In this document: one piece after another, positions 1 to 7,387 of the stretch | Position numbering within the stretch: the first letter of the stretch is position 1 | Layout: every line of letters starts with the position of its first letter | Origin: Acidobacteriota bacterium | GTDB lineage: Bacteria; Acidobacteriota; Terriglobia; UBA7540 | Assembly (NCBI GenBank): GCA_021828245.1 | Contig: JAKASC010000027.1 | Location: 1-15,129, forward strand | DNA: 15,129 nt | Direction of reading: 5' to 3' | Program-made: the position numbers and the translations under genes | Notes under the pieces: generated by a model | The model's database searches: none | Seen by the model: only the letters and a program-made list of their open reading frames with translations | What the model was told of the DNA's origin: nothing

Positions 1-1
1 C

Positions 2-217
2 TTCTCAAAGATTGCGCAGGTGGAGTTTGTCAAAAACCGCCTGACCGTCACGCTTCGCAGCGGACAAGTCATCCAGGGAACCTACCTGATGCCCACCACG
101 GAGCCTGCGGAAGCGCGCTTTCTCGGCATTACCAGCCACTACAATCCGGCGAGCCGCCAAGTCTTCGATTTCTCCCTGCCCCTGCGGCGGGTCAAAGAAA
201 TTGTTTTTAGCCACTAA
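2..217 (+). CDS. C-terminal fragment of an unknown protein (5' end outside window)
   Basis: An open frame enters from the left edge (frame of position 2) and ends at a TAA at 215-217, leaving about 71 residues. A GTG at 20 lies in frame, but the codons before it are also open, so this is read as the tail of a longer protein and not as a small gene. The tail is rich in short beta-strand-like stretches (residues such as VEFVKNRLTVTLRSG, then DFSLPLRRVKEIVF) with no cysteines or membrane span. This fits a small all-beta domain, but I recognise no family motif. A GC-rich hairpin follows 60 bp downstream and probably terminates it. Function unknown; that it is coding is fairly likely because the frame is well formed and ends cleanly before the hairpin. 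Confidence 0.6.
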   Translation, partial: FSKIAQVEFVKNRLTVTLRSGQVIQGTYLMPTTEPAEARFLGITSHYNPASRQVFDFSLPLRRVKEIVFSH

Positions 218-276
218 CGCGGACGCTTCCGGCGAACGCTGAAATCATCCCAAACCCTGCCGTCCTCCCGCGGTTT

Positions 277-303
277 ACGCGGCGTCGAACCCGCCGCGTT
301 TGT
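277..303 (+). terminator. Probable rho-independent terminator behind the left-edge gene
   Basis: A perfect 8-bp GC-rich inverted repeat (ACGCGGCG at 277-284, CGCCGCGT at 292-299) with a 7-nt loop is followed by TTTGT. The T-run is short, so it may be weak. It sits between the end of the first gene (217) and the MFS start (377), where a terminator is expected. The stem is directly visible; the function is inferred. Confidence 0.45.
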
Positions 304-376
304 AACTCTCTTGCAATTTAAGTTCGAGGCGGTTATACCAGCCAAGGCCGCGCGACGGTTCACGGCCGCATTGACG

Positions 377-1612
377 ATGAGCGACGCCGGCACCTCAAAA
401 ACTGTTGCCGCTTCTCCGCCCAGCCTCACCGCGCAGCGACACGCCATCACGGCGTGTTTCCTGGGGTGGACGCTGGATGCTTTCGACTTCAGCGTCGTCG
501 TTTTTTTGATGGGGGACTTGGCCAAGAGCTTCCACGTCAGCGAGGCGGCGATTGTTTGGACACTCACGGCGACGCTCGCCATGCGGCCGGTGGGTGCGTT
601 TCTGTTTGGGATTTATGCGGACCGCTACGGTCGTCGTGGTGCCTTGATGGCGAGCGTCATCTACTATTCCCTCATCGAGCTGCTTTGCGGGTTTGCTCCG
701 AGCTTCGCGGTGTTTATTGTTTTGCGGGCGCTTTACGGCATCGGCATGGGCGGCGAGTGGGGTGTCGGCGCGTCGCTGGCTATGGAGACCGCCTCGCGGC
801 GTTGGCGCGGTTTGCTTTCCGGCGTGCTGCAAAGCGGCTATTCGATCGGTTATTTGCTGGCGGCTGTGGCGGCGCGGTTCATTCTCCCCGCTTGGGGTTG
901 GCGTTGGATGTTCTGGGCGGGCGGCGTGCCCGCCATGCTGGCGCTTTACATCAGCGCCAAGGTTCCCGAATCCCATGCCTGGCTGGCGCATCGGGAATCG
1001 AGCTTCCGGGCGATTTTGGGCACGGTCGCGCGTTATTGGAAGCAGTTTTTGTACCTGGTTCTGTTGATGACGCTGTTGATGTGTCTTTCCCACGGCACGC
1101 AGGACCTTTATCCCGATTTTCTTCACCATGCGCACGGCATCCCGTTGCGGGTGGTCGCGGACATTGCCATGCTCTACAACGTCGGCGCGGTAATGGGCGC
1201 GGTTGTTTTTGGCCAACTCTCCGAGGGCTTTGGCCGCCGGCGCAGCATGATTGCCGCTCTCGGACTTTCGCTCCTGGTAATTCCTCTGTGGGCTTTTGGC
1301 GGCAGCGTGGCGGCCCTGGCGGCGGGGGCTTTTTTGATGCAGGCGGGCGTGCAAGGCGTATGGGGCATTATTCCCGCGCACCTCAATGAGCTTTCGCCAA
1401 GCACAGTGCGCAGTCTGCTTCCCGGGTTGGTTTATCAACTGGGCATTTTGTTTGCCGCGCCCATCAATACCGTGGAGTACGCTCTGCGCGCTCGCGTGGG
1501 CTACGGGTGGGCGCTCGCGGGCCTGGAAATGGGAGTCATTGTGGCGAGCGCCGTCTGCATTGCGCTGGGCCGCGAAGAGCGAGGGAAAGACTTCGCGACG
1601 GCTAGCGATTAG
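377..1612 (+). CDS. MFS transporter, carboxylate/sialate:H+ symporter-like
   Basis: A 411-residue, strongly hydrophobic protein with the usual twelve-span MFS layout. The first span carries LGWTLDAFDF (residues 29-38), the paired-acidic pattern common in organic-acid/proton symporters of the SHS, AAHS and MHS groups. Loop 2-3 has the MFS motif A variant ADRYGRRGA (81-89). RALYGIGMGGEWGVGASLAME (117-137) is the characteristic span-4 signature of SHS lactate and sialate carriers. A second motif-A-like GFGRRRS opens the C-terminal half. The likely role is proton-driven uptake of a small carboxylate or sugar acid across the inner membrane; the substrate cannot be read from sequence. The frame stays open to a TTG at 311, but the ATG at 377 gives the normal short N-terminus and is preferred. 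Its stop overlaps the convergent gene by 11 bp. Confidence 0.88.
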   Translation: MSDAGTSKTVAASPPSLTAQRHAITACFLGWTLDAFDFSVVVFLMGDLAKSFHVSEAAIVWTLTATLAMRPVGAFLFGIYADRYGRRGALMASVIYYSLIELLCGFAPSFAVFIVLRALYGIGMGGEWGVGASLAMETASRRWRGLLSGVLQSGYSIGYLLAAVAARFILPAWGWRWMFWAGGVPAMLALYISAKVPESHAWLAHRESSFRAILGTVARYWKQFLYLVLLMTLLMCLSHGTQDLYPDFLHHAHGIPLRVVADIAMLYNVGAVMGAVVFGQLSEGFGRRRSMIAALGLSLLVIPLWAFGGSVAALAAGAFLMQAGVQGVWGIIPAHLNELSPSTVRSLLPGLVYQLGILFAAPINTVEYALRARVGYGWALAGLEMGVIVASAVCIALGREERGKDFATASD

Positions 1613-3200
1613 GGAGCTGGCTGTTCCGCTCCAAAACGGCAAACTCGGTCACCGGATGGTCAATAAGTTTGACCAGATGATAGTGACGATGCAGCCAGGC
1701 ATTGAGGGCCTCAAGCGCCGGCTGGCGTGGATTGGCGTGCGGCCAAATGGCAAAAAAGGTTGCGGCAGGGAACTGAAAATAGACCACCCACTTGGGTGGC
1801 CGCCGCTCGAGCTCACGCCATGCTGCGGCTTCATCGCGCGCGCTCATCATGCCGGGCTGCAGAAAGTCGTATCGCGTTGGATTGACCCCGCCCGTCAAGA
1901 AATAAACGACCGGAAGATAGGGATCCACAAAGAGGCTGGCGCCCGGGGGAATGCTCCTGTCGAGCGCCAAAATGAGTTGCTGGTCCTGTGGGACGGCCCG
2001 CACCACGCCAACCCGAGTGCGAAGGGACGGTTCACGCGTGAGACCGGAAGCGGAAACCGCCAACGTGACCGCTGCCAGCGTCAGCGACGTCGCGCCCACG
2101 GCCAGCCGCCAGCGCCGCGTTGAGAGCCGCTCCAACAGATACGCCGCCAGCACGTAAAACACCGGAGTGACGAACATCAATTCGTCGGCTGACCAGCGAG
2201 GGTAGGTTGAGAGCAACAACGCGGCCGAGGCGATGAGCAGCCACAGCACACGGGGAAGCTCAGGATTGAGTTTGGAGACCCCCCGGCGAGTCCGCAGCAG
2301 CCACATCAGGTAAACAAGGAGCGGCAACCCAGGAGGAAGGAGCGCCAGAAAATAATCCAGCAGACGCAGCAGAAGCATTTTGACGCCGTGCTTCACGCTG
2401 AACACCGTGCTCCAGCCGCTCCACCCCGGCAAGGCGCCGTAGCCGTAATAGACTTCGTTGGCCGCCGCGTAATGCCTCAGATTCCACGTCATGCTATGAA
2501 GCATCGGAACTAGCGCGTGTTCGTAGGCCAGCACCGCCCCGGCGGGCAAGGAGCAAAGGCAGATACCCAGGATAAAAGCTGGAATCATTCCTCGGCCTTC
2601 GCGGCTGACGAGCAGCCACAGACCGAGCGCTACGACGAGCAGGATGACCGGCGGCGTGCACCACGCCGCAGCCGCCACAAAGAAACCGCCTGCAAGGCAG
2701 GCGAGTCGGCGGTGGGACGATGGCGCCGCGGCCTTGAATGCAAACGCCACGCCGAGCATCGCCAGCGCTGAGGAATCCCAGCGATGATTCGCATAAAGGC
2801 GGAACGATAGGCCGGTCTCAAAGGCGAAGAAGATGAAGGCGGTAGCCAAAGCCACGTTGCGCCGCGTAAGCTGCGCGGCAAGCCAAAACACCACCGCCGT
2901 GAGCAATGCGACATCGAGCACCATGACCACGCGGCCTGCCGCAAGTGTGACGCCGAACAGCCGAAACGCCGCGGCCTCCAGCCAATAACTGCCCGGGCCG
3001 GTGAGCACGAAAAAATCACGGTAGGGAACCTGGCCATGAAGAATGCGCAAGCCGCCGTCGAAATAAATGCCTTCGTCAAGCCCCAGAATGAACAGATTGC
3101 CGGCCATCAACCACAGCAACAAACCGGCGACCACAAAGATCAAGGCGGCTTCGGGCCAATGGCGCGAGGGCGGCAACGGTTCTTGAGCTGGCGTGGCCAT
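1602..3200 (-). CDS. Polytopic membrane glycosyltransferase, GT39/PMT (GT-C) type
   Basis: A 532-residue protein. A short cytoplasmic N-terminus leads into a first span (about 17-37). The first outside loop begins LDEGIYFDGGLRIL and continues with GQVPYRDFF..TGPGSYWLEA. The acidic pair in that loop followed by a Y/D-rich amphipathic stretch is typical of GT-C enzymes of the ArnT/PMT_2 group, which move a sugar from a polyprenyl-phosphate donor on the periplasmic side. Roughly ten further hydrophobic segments follow up to residue ~380. The last ~140 residues are a soluble tail with FVDPYLPVVYFLTGG and PPKWVVYF, typical of the periplasmic domain of these enzymes. Acceptor and sugar are unknown. 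No strong Shine-Dalgarno precedes the ATG at 3200. The 3' end overlaps the convergent MFS gene. The broad class is fairly certain; activity is inferred. Confidence 0.78.
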   Translation of the reverse strand: MATPAQEPLPPSRHWPEAALIFVVAGLLLWLMAGNLFILGLDEGIYFDGGLRILHGQVPYRDFFVLTGPGSYWLEAAAFRLFGVTLAAGRVVMVLDVALLTAVVFWLAAQLTRRNVALATAFIFFAFETGLSFRLYANHRWDSSALAMLGVAFAFKAAAPSSHRRLACLAGGFFVAAAAWCTPPVILLVVALGLWLLVSREGRGMIPAFILGICLCSLPAGAVLAYEHALVPMLHSMTWNLRHYAAANEVYYGYGALPGWSGWSTVFSVKHGVKMLLLRLLDYFLALLPPGLPLLVYLMWLLRTRRGVSKLNPELPRVLWLLIASAALLLSTYPRWSADELMFVTPVFYVLAAYLLERLSTRRWRLAVGATSLTLAAVTLAVSASGLTREPSLRTRVGVVRAVPQDQQLILALDRSIPPGASLFVDPYLPVVYFLTGGVNPTRYDFLQPGMMSARDEAAAWRELERRPPKWVVYFQFPAATFFAIWPHANPRQPALEALNAWLHRHYHLVKLIDHPVTEFAVLERNSQLPNR

Positions 3201-3218
3201 TCAGAAAGAGTCTAAAGG

Positions 3219-3281
3219 CAAGCGTCCACGCTTGGGAAGCGCGAAATCTAGCGCGCTTGGCCTCGAAGCCGCCGTTGGCGG
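3219..3281. repeat. Cluster of three short palindromes in an intergenic strip
   Basis: Three perfect inverted repeats lie within 63 bp. CAAGCGT-cc-ACGCTTG is at 3219-3234, AAGCGCG-(8 nt)-CGCGCTT at 3237-3258, and CCGCC-gtt-GGCGG at 3269-3281. They occupy the 274-bp strip between the glycosyltransferase start (3200) and the end of the next gene on the same strand (3475). One may end transcription from the upstream minus-strand gene, but none has a clean T-run. The remainder of the strip (3282-3474) shows nothing I can name. Confidence 0.5.
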
Positions 3282-3474
3282 TTGCGGCTAAAAATAGAGG
3301 ACCGGGAGAGGCAATGCGGCGGGAGTTTGATTCTCCATCGAGCGTGCCTCTTGCCGCAAGATGTTCTCCTCGCTTAAGGCTGGTGACGGAAAACTGAGTG
3401 CTGGGGCAAGGGTGGACTACCCAAAAGAAGTCCTTCCCGCTTTCAGAGGAGATACGGGCTCCGGGGGGACCTTT

Positions 3475-4146
3475 CTAATATCGAGCCCACAGGTTATACC
3501 GCCAAATCAGATACAGCAACCAACCTGCAAAGGCGACAAACGGCAACGCGAAAAGGCCCAGAACCACGAGCGTGCTCCGCCACGTCATCACGCGGTCGCC
3601 AAAAGTGTCGGGTTTCGGGTTGGCGCTCGCCCAGCCGGTGCCCCGCTCCCAATGGCGCCACTTGATCCAGACGTAGGCGGGCACTGAAACGTAGAAGAGC
3701 CGCAAGCTTAGCAAGGGCAGGTCGTAGATGGTCAGGCCCCCAAAGGCCGCCTTCACGGCCAGCGCGAGCCAGAGGCCTAGCGCAGGGACGGCAACCCACG
3801 GGGCGTAAGGGTAAAAGGCCCGCTCCAGCCGATGCAGGGCGGCGAAGATGCTCTGGAGCGCCCTCTCGCACGGCCCGGGGTGGGCTGACGCAAGCCTCCG
3901 CCCATGCCACCACACGTCCGACATCGAGACCCCAAGCCAGAAAAAGGCGGCGGAGGCGAAAGCCCTCTCGGGCCAGGCCAGTCCGAGCATGCTCAGGCGC
4001 GACAGAAAAAAGATGTCGGCACCGAGGATCGGTGTCCCGAGGATCACGAGCGGCCCAAGCACGCGCTCAATTATCCCCGGCGAACCCCGACGGCCCTGCG
4101 CCGCGCTGCCTTGCTTAGAGTCGTCTCCCGTCACCAAAGGCTCCAT
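3475..4146 (-). CDS. Unknown five-span inner-membrane protein
   Basis: A 223-residue protein with a polar 25-residue N-terminus and about five hydrophobic segments: near residues 30-56, 63-80, 116-135, 143-162 and 192-216. The loop at 81-112 is basic and ends before FYPYAPWVAVPALGLWLALAV. The loop at 163-190 carries KWRHWERG and DRVMTWR. I recognise no family signature and no catalytic motif. The ATG at 4146 lacks an obvious Shine-Dalgarno, so a start further inside cannot be excluded. Consistent hydrophobic periodicity over the full length argues that it is real. It lies on the same strand as the metallophosphoesterase upstream, separated by 314 bp of unclear sequence. Confidence 0.6.
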   Translation of the reverse strand: MEPLVTGDDSKQGSAAQGRRGSPGIIERVLGPLVILGTPILGADIFFLSRLSMLGLAWPERAFASAAFFWLGVSMSDVWWHGRRLASAHPGPCERALQSIFAALHRLERAFYPYAPWVAVPALGLWLALAVKAAFGGLTIYDLPLLSLRLFYVSVPAYVWIKWRHWERGTGWASANPKPDTFGDRVMTWRSTLVVLGLFALPFVAFAGWLLYLIWRYNLWARY

Positions 4147-4209
4147 AGCTTTTGGGCCGGCCCAATCGCCGCCCGCACGGAGTTAGAGGTCTCACACCGC
4201 TCGCCACCC

Positions 4210-4451
4210 TCAGCGCTGCAGGAGGTCCGCATCGAGCGAGGTGAGCTCGTAAAGCATGTAAAGTAGCAGCTCCAAGTCGAGCGCCGCAAGAGCCAGGGCG
4301 GGAGCGAGGGTCGCGAGTGCAAAGAGGCCCGCGAGCTCCAAGCCCACCAATCGAGCGTAGGGTTGCCTGTCTGGCTGAAGTAGTTCGCGAGATCACCCGC
4401 AACCCGGGGATAGGGCTGGGTTGGGCCGAGAGTCGCGCGGGGGCGGTGCAA
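4210..4451 (-). pseudogene. Possible degenerate or frameshifted small membrane-protein gene
   Basis: This part of the 314-bp stretch 4147-4460 holds no intact gene, but coding-like traces are present on the minus strand. One frame (from a TTG at 4451) reads plausibly as PYPRVAGDLANYFSQTG and then turns into S/R-rich text. From about 4347 a different frame becomes strongly hydrophobic with high GC at third positions (VGLELAGLFALATL, later LELLLYMLYELTSLDADLLQR) and stops at 4210-4212. That frame alone would give a 45-residue single-span peptide with a GTG start at 4345-4347. A single frameshift would join the two. It could be a short real gene, a decayed gene or chance; evidence is weak. Confidence 0.25.
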
Positions 4452-4460
4452 GCGCGGCCG

Positions 4461-5807
4461 TTAGGCGCGAGTTAGTTCGAAAACCGTAATTTCGGGAGGA
4501 GCGCCGAAGCGGATGGGAACGAAGATGGTGCCGATGCCGCGGTTGACGTAGAGCTGGCCGCCGGGTTTTTGAAACCACCCGACCACGTAAGGTGTGATGA
4601 GGCGGGCGGGAGAAAGGTCGGGGCTGATGAAATCGAGCGTCACTTGGCCGCCGTGCGTGTGGCCGGCGAGGCTCAAATCAATGCCCAGCTCGGCGGCGCG
4701 GTCAAAGGTGTTGGGGTTGTGGCTGAAAAGAATGTTGACGGTGTCCGGTTGAATGAGCGGCTGGATGCCGGCAAGATACTCGGGCACGTAGCCGAGACCG
4801 TGGAAGGCGAACTTCATGTGCGTTTCGTAGTCCACGCCGAGCAAATTGATGGCGTCGGAGCCGGAACGGATGAGGGCACGCTCTTGCCGCAGAATTTTGA
4901 CGTTTTGTTTGGCGAACAGGCGCGTGATGGACGCTTGGCAATGCGTCCACAGCTCATGGTTGCCGAGGCAGCCATAAATGCCGTAAGGCGCTCGGAGACC
5001 GGAAAGAGCTTCGACGGCTGCGCCTTGGGTTGAGGCATCCCAGGTAACAAAGTCGCCGGTAAGCGCGATGAGGTCAGGCTTGAGGCGGTTGGTCATGGCG
5101 GCGACATGGCGGATTTCTCGCGCCGTCATAAAGGGGCCAATGTGCAGGTCGGAAAGCTGCGCGATGCGAAAGCCGTCAAAGCTTCGGGGCAAACGGGCCA
5201 GGCGAATTTTGCGATGCGTGACCGTGATGTCTCCCAACTCAAAAACCGCGCCATAGGCATCAGCGGCAAAGGGCAGTACTCCAAGTCCAACCCCAGCCTT
5301 CCAAAGAAAATCGCGCCGTGACGGCAACAAATGATCGCGAGAGGTGCGAATGGCGGGAGCTGAGTGAGGTTCCGTTGGTGGGGTGCGAGAAACTTCTTCG
5401 GCGGACATTGCCAGGGGCGAGGGCGCATGAGCATCGAAAGTGCCGGTCGCCGACCCGTGGCTTGAAGCGACGCGCTTCCTTCGCCTGCCGCGGCTAGCAA
5501 ACCAGAAGGGTAAGGCCACGAGAAATCCTAGAACGGAACTGACAACCCACCATAGGAACGGTGCCTGCAAGAACGCGGCGCCGGCGGTCAGGCGCACGGG
5601 GCTTGGCCGATGGCGTGACCAAGCGAGGTTGTAAGCGAACAGAAAGATATAAAGAATCGCGCCCGCGCCGCCGAGAACGTGACGTAGGCGCTCGCTTCGG
5701 ATTACCCGTTGAGCTAATTCCCCTAGCCTCCGAAACCAGAAGATTTGCGACGGGATAAACGTGATTAAAAGGCCGAGAGCAATGATCAGATGCAGCGGGA
5801 CGTGCAT
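4461..5807 (-). CDS. Membrane-anchored calcineurin-like metallophosphoesterase (YkuE/LpxG-like)
   Basis: A 448-residue protein. Residues 1-20, 46-64 and 84-104 are hydrophobic spans, followed by a basic, low-complexity linker (105-160). A twin-arginine-like PSRRDFLWK (162-170) with a hydrophobic h-region comes next. The phosphoesterase domain fills 195-448 with all metal ligands: D220/H222 (SDLHIG), D252 (TGDF), N283/H284 (GNHE), H363 (SHNP) and H383/H385 (GHTHGG). It should hydrolyse a phosphate or pyrophosphate ester with two bound metal ions. YkuE-type relatives are envelope enzymes, and LpxG of this superfamily cleaves UDP-diacylglucosamine, so a lipid-A or envelope role is possible but unproven. 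The frame is open to 6092, overlapping carD; the ATG at 5807 is preferred because GAGGGGG lies just upstream and the protein then begins with a membrane span. Confidence 0.85.
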   Translation of the reverse strand: MHVPLHLIIALGLLITFIPSQIFWFRRLGELAQRVIRSERLRHVLGGAGAILYIFLFAYNLAWSRHRPSPVRLTAGAAFLQAPFLWWVVSSVLGFLVALPFWFASRGRRRKRVASSHGSATGTFDAHAPSPLAMSAEEVSRTPPTEPHSAPAIRTSRDHLLPSRRDFLWKAGVGLGVLPFAADAYGAVFELGDITVTHRKIRLARLPRSFDGFRIAQLSDLHIGPFMTAREIRHVAAMTNRLKPDLIALTGDFVTWDASTQGAAVEALSGLRAPYGIYGCLGNHELWTHCQASITRLFAKQNVKILRQERALIRSGSDAINLLGVDYETHMKFAFHGLGYVPEYLAGIQPLIQPDTVNILFSHNPNTFDRAAELGIDLSLAGHTHGGQVTLDFISPDLSPARLITPYVVGWFQKPGGQLYVNRGIGTIFVPIRFGAPPEITVFELTRA

Positions 5808-5983
5808 TGGCTCGGTTCCCCCTCTGCCGTCAGATTCGCCGTTAACGGTTGCATTTGTCAACCCCCTGGGCGGAAGAAAGGCCAGGCTCGCGTCGCCCGG
5901 ACGCCCGGCGGGCACGCCGCCGCGACCGAAGTGGGGAGCGCGGTTTTGGCGCGTGGAACCGCTTTCGTTCAGCCGATTTCCTC

Positions 5984-6010
5984 TTGACATTCCGCATTCA
6001 AATTCATAGT
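5984..6010 (+). promoter_or_regulatory. Probable sigma-70-type promoter of carD
   Basis: A perfect TTGACA (5984-5989) is followed after 15 nt by CATAGT (6005-6010), which matches 4 of 6 bases of TATAAT. The carD ATG is 40 bp further on, with GAGAGGGG (6041-6048) as ribosome binding site. The short spacer and imperfect -10 make the exact -10 uncertain; low -10 quality is common for housekeeping promoters in CarD-containing bacteria. Confidence 0.5.
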
Positions 6011-6050
6011 CTGAGGCGTAGCAAGCACAGAGAATTTTTTGAGAGGGGTT

Positions 6051-6560
6051 ATGGCATTCCATATCGGTGAAAAAGTCGTCTATCCGAATCAAGGGGTTGG
6101 CGTGGTGGAGCAGATTGCCAATCGCAACCTGACGGGGCGGAATGAAACGTTCTATTTACTCCGATTGACCACCACCAGCATGAAGGTGATGGTGCCGATG
6201 GGCAGCGTCCAAAGCGTCGGCCTGCGGCGGGTCGCCCGGCAGAACGAAATCGAGGATATTCTTGCCTATCTCGAAAAAGGGCGATGCAAGAACCACCGCG
6301 ACTGGAAGGACCGCTACAAAGAAAACGTTGAAAAGATGCGCAGCGGGTCTCTGCAAGAGGTGGCCGAAGTCTTAAAGGGACTCCTCATCCTGAGCCAAGA
6401 GAAATCACTTTCCTTCCGTGAGAAGAAGATGTTTGACCGTGCCTGGCAGCTTTTGGTGGACGAAATTGCCGTCGCTCGTGGTCAGGATCGGCAGACGATT
6501 GAAGCTAACCTGGTTCAGGCACTCAGCAAATCAAACCTCAAGGTTCAGCTTCCTAGCTAA
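6051..6560 (+). CDS. carD: CarD family transcription regulator
   Basis: A 169-residue protein. Residues 1-60 form the Tudor-like RNA polymerase-interacting domain with the family opening FHIGEKVVYPNQGVGVVEQI, then FYLLRL and KVMVPMGSVQSVGLRRV. The C-terminal helical domain contains HRDWKDRYKENVEKMRSGSL (82-101), including the conserved tryptophan W85 that in studied CarD proteins wedges into the upstream edge of the promoter bubble, and KMFDRAWQLLVDEIA (126-140). CarD binds the RNA polymerase beta lobe and stabilises open complexes, so this is likely a global regulator. The ATG at 6051 follows GAGAGGGG at good spacing; an in-frame TTG at 6039 is rejected for that reason. It is divergent from the metallophosphoesterase and has its own promoter. 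Length and motifs match the family. Confidence 0.93.
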   Translation: MAFHIGEKVVYPNQGVGVVEQIANRNLTGRNETFYLLRLTTTSMKVMVPMGSVQSVGLRRVARQNEIEDILAYLEKGRCKNHRDWKDRYKENVEKMRSGSLQEVAEVLKGLLILSQEKSLSFREKKMFDRAWQLLVDEIAVARGQDRQTIEANLVQALSKSNLKVQLPS

Positions 6561-6706
6561 GAATTCGCGCCGGGTAGGGCTTGGTGACCGATCGCTTCTC
6601 ACCGGCGAATGCGGACGTTGCCATCCTGGCTGAAGACAGAGCTGAGCTCGGCAGAGCCAACTGGCGGTGCGAGTTCTCCTTGTGGTAGCAACCCGAAACA
6701 ATAGCC

Positions 6707-7093
6707 ATGAGCCAGCCACAGAAGCGGCCAGACGAGATGAACATCCCTGAACTTGAAAAGCAGCTTCAAGAGGAAGGTTTTACTCGCACATTTATCTGGG
6801 AAGATGCTCCCGGCACGTTTTATCCTGACCACGCTCACCCGGTTGAGGCCGCCCACATCATCCTGGAAGGGGAAATGACGTTGAGTGTTCATGGCGAAAG
6901 CCGGACATATCGGGCGGGGGAGCGGGTGGATGTACCGGCGCAGGCGACTCATTCGGCGCGCATGGGGCCGGCGGGATGTCGGTATCTGATCGGCGAACGT
7001 CCACCAGCAGACCAGCACGGTGGCCGGTGGGGTTTCTTGCAATCCCCACCATTCAGAAAAGAAGGCGAGGGGCAAGGGCTGAAGAAACCTTAA
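6707..7093 (+). CDS. Small cupin-domain protein
   Basis: A 128-residue protein with one cupin barrel. Motif 1 is GTFYPDHAHPVEAAHIILEGE (from residue 36), with metal-binding candidates H42 and H44 and the usual EGE turn at 54-56. Motif 2 is GERVDVPAQATHS, with G71, P77 and H82. It could bind a metal and act as a small enzyme or sensor; a substrate cannot be assigned. The ATG at 6707 is used; a second in-frame ATG at 6737 (residue 11) is possible. The last 15-20 residues (PPFRKEGEGQGLKKP) are polar and look like an unstructured read-on past the barrel. It stands 146 bp after carD and 294 bp before nrdJ on the same strand, with no clear functional link to either. Confidence 0.82.
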   Translation: MSQPQKRPDEMNIPELEKQLQEEGFTRTFIWEDAPGTFYPDHAHPVEAAHIILEGEMTLSVHGESRTYRAGERVDVPAQATHSARMGPAGCRYLIGERPPADQHGGRWGFLQSPPFRKEGEGQGLKKP

Positions 7094-7178
7094 AGTTCCC
7101 CCCGAATTCGGTAAAGGCCGCCGCCACAATATCTTGGGGTTCCTTTGAAGAAATCTCCTATCCTTAGTAGTTTTTCAC

Positions 7179-7205
7179 TTGACATCGCTCGTTAACGGGT
7201 TTAAC
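7179..7205 (+). promoter_or_regulatory. Candidate promoter of nrdJ
   Basis: TTGACA at 7179-7184 is followed after 15 nt by TTTAAC (7200-7205), 4 of 6 matches to TATAAT. The spacing and surrounding cttgacat are like the carD promoter. A transcript from here would have a leader of about 175 nt before the nrdJ ATG. The -35 is clear; the -10 is not. Confidence 0.4.
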
Positions 7206-7215
7206 GTTTGGGCCG

Positions 7216-7242
7216 TTGAACCGGTGGTGACCGTTTGGACCG
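7216..7242 (+). repeat. Imperfect tandem motif CCGTT..ACCGG in the nrdJ leader
   Basis: Two related units, CCGTTgaACCGG (7213-7224) and CCGTTtggACCGGG (7231-7244), stand 18 bp apart just downstream of the candidate promoter. They are preceded by GTTAAC and TTTAACG at 7191-7206. This could be a tandem operator for a repressor. It does not match the NrdR box as I know it. Visible as sequence; function is a guess. Confidence 0.25.
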
Positions 7243-7342
7243 GGACATCGCCAGGGAGTGGACGGGCTGGCTGAGCGCATCGGAAGACCGGCGCGCGAAA
7301 ACGAAGTTTTGGATCGACCGGGATAACCAAGAAGGCATCTAA
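7235..7342 (+). CDS. Very short ORF (35 codons) in the nrdJ leader, doubtful
   Basis: The leader between the cupin and nrdJ is otherwise non-coding. This frame starts with TTG at 7235 and ends with TAA at 7340-7342. It reads as a charged, tryptophan-containing peptide (begins LDRDIAREWTGWLS, ends FWIDRDNQEGI), and most third positions are G or C as in the neighbouring genes. There is no ATG and no good Shine-Dalgarno. It might be an upstream ORF, the tail of a decayed gene, or chance. Confidence 0.2.
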   Translation: MDRDIAREWTGWLSASEDRRAKTKFWIDRDNQEGI

Positions 7343-7387
7343 TTAAAGTAGGAACAAGATGCAGCGCAATTAAAAAGGGAGGTTCGG

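Noticed and set aside
395..1642. 415-codon open frame on the minus strand
   Set aside because: Lies wholly opposite the MFS gene. Composition is dominated by R, H, Q and P with no membrane or domain pattern; it is the antisense shadow of a GC-rich gene.
5808..6092. 95-residue N-terminal extension of the metallophosphoesterase
   Set aside because: It would overlap the start of carD and its promoter. The added residues look non-native, and the ATG at 5807 has a good GAGGGGG site and begins directly with a membrane span.
6564..6609. Inverted ATTCG..CCGG / CCGGCGAAT behind carD
   Set aside because: The arms need a two-base bulge, the loop is 28 nt and there is no T-run, so it is too weak to call a terminator.
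7094..7387. Cobalamin riboswitch ahead of nrdJ
   Set aside because: Expected for a B12-dependent enzyme in some genomes, but I cannot find the conserved B12-box core in this stretch by eye.
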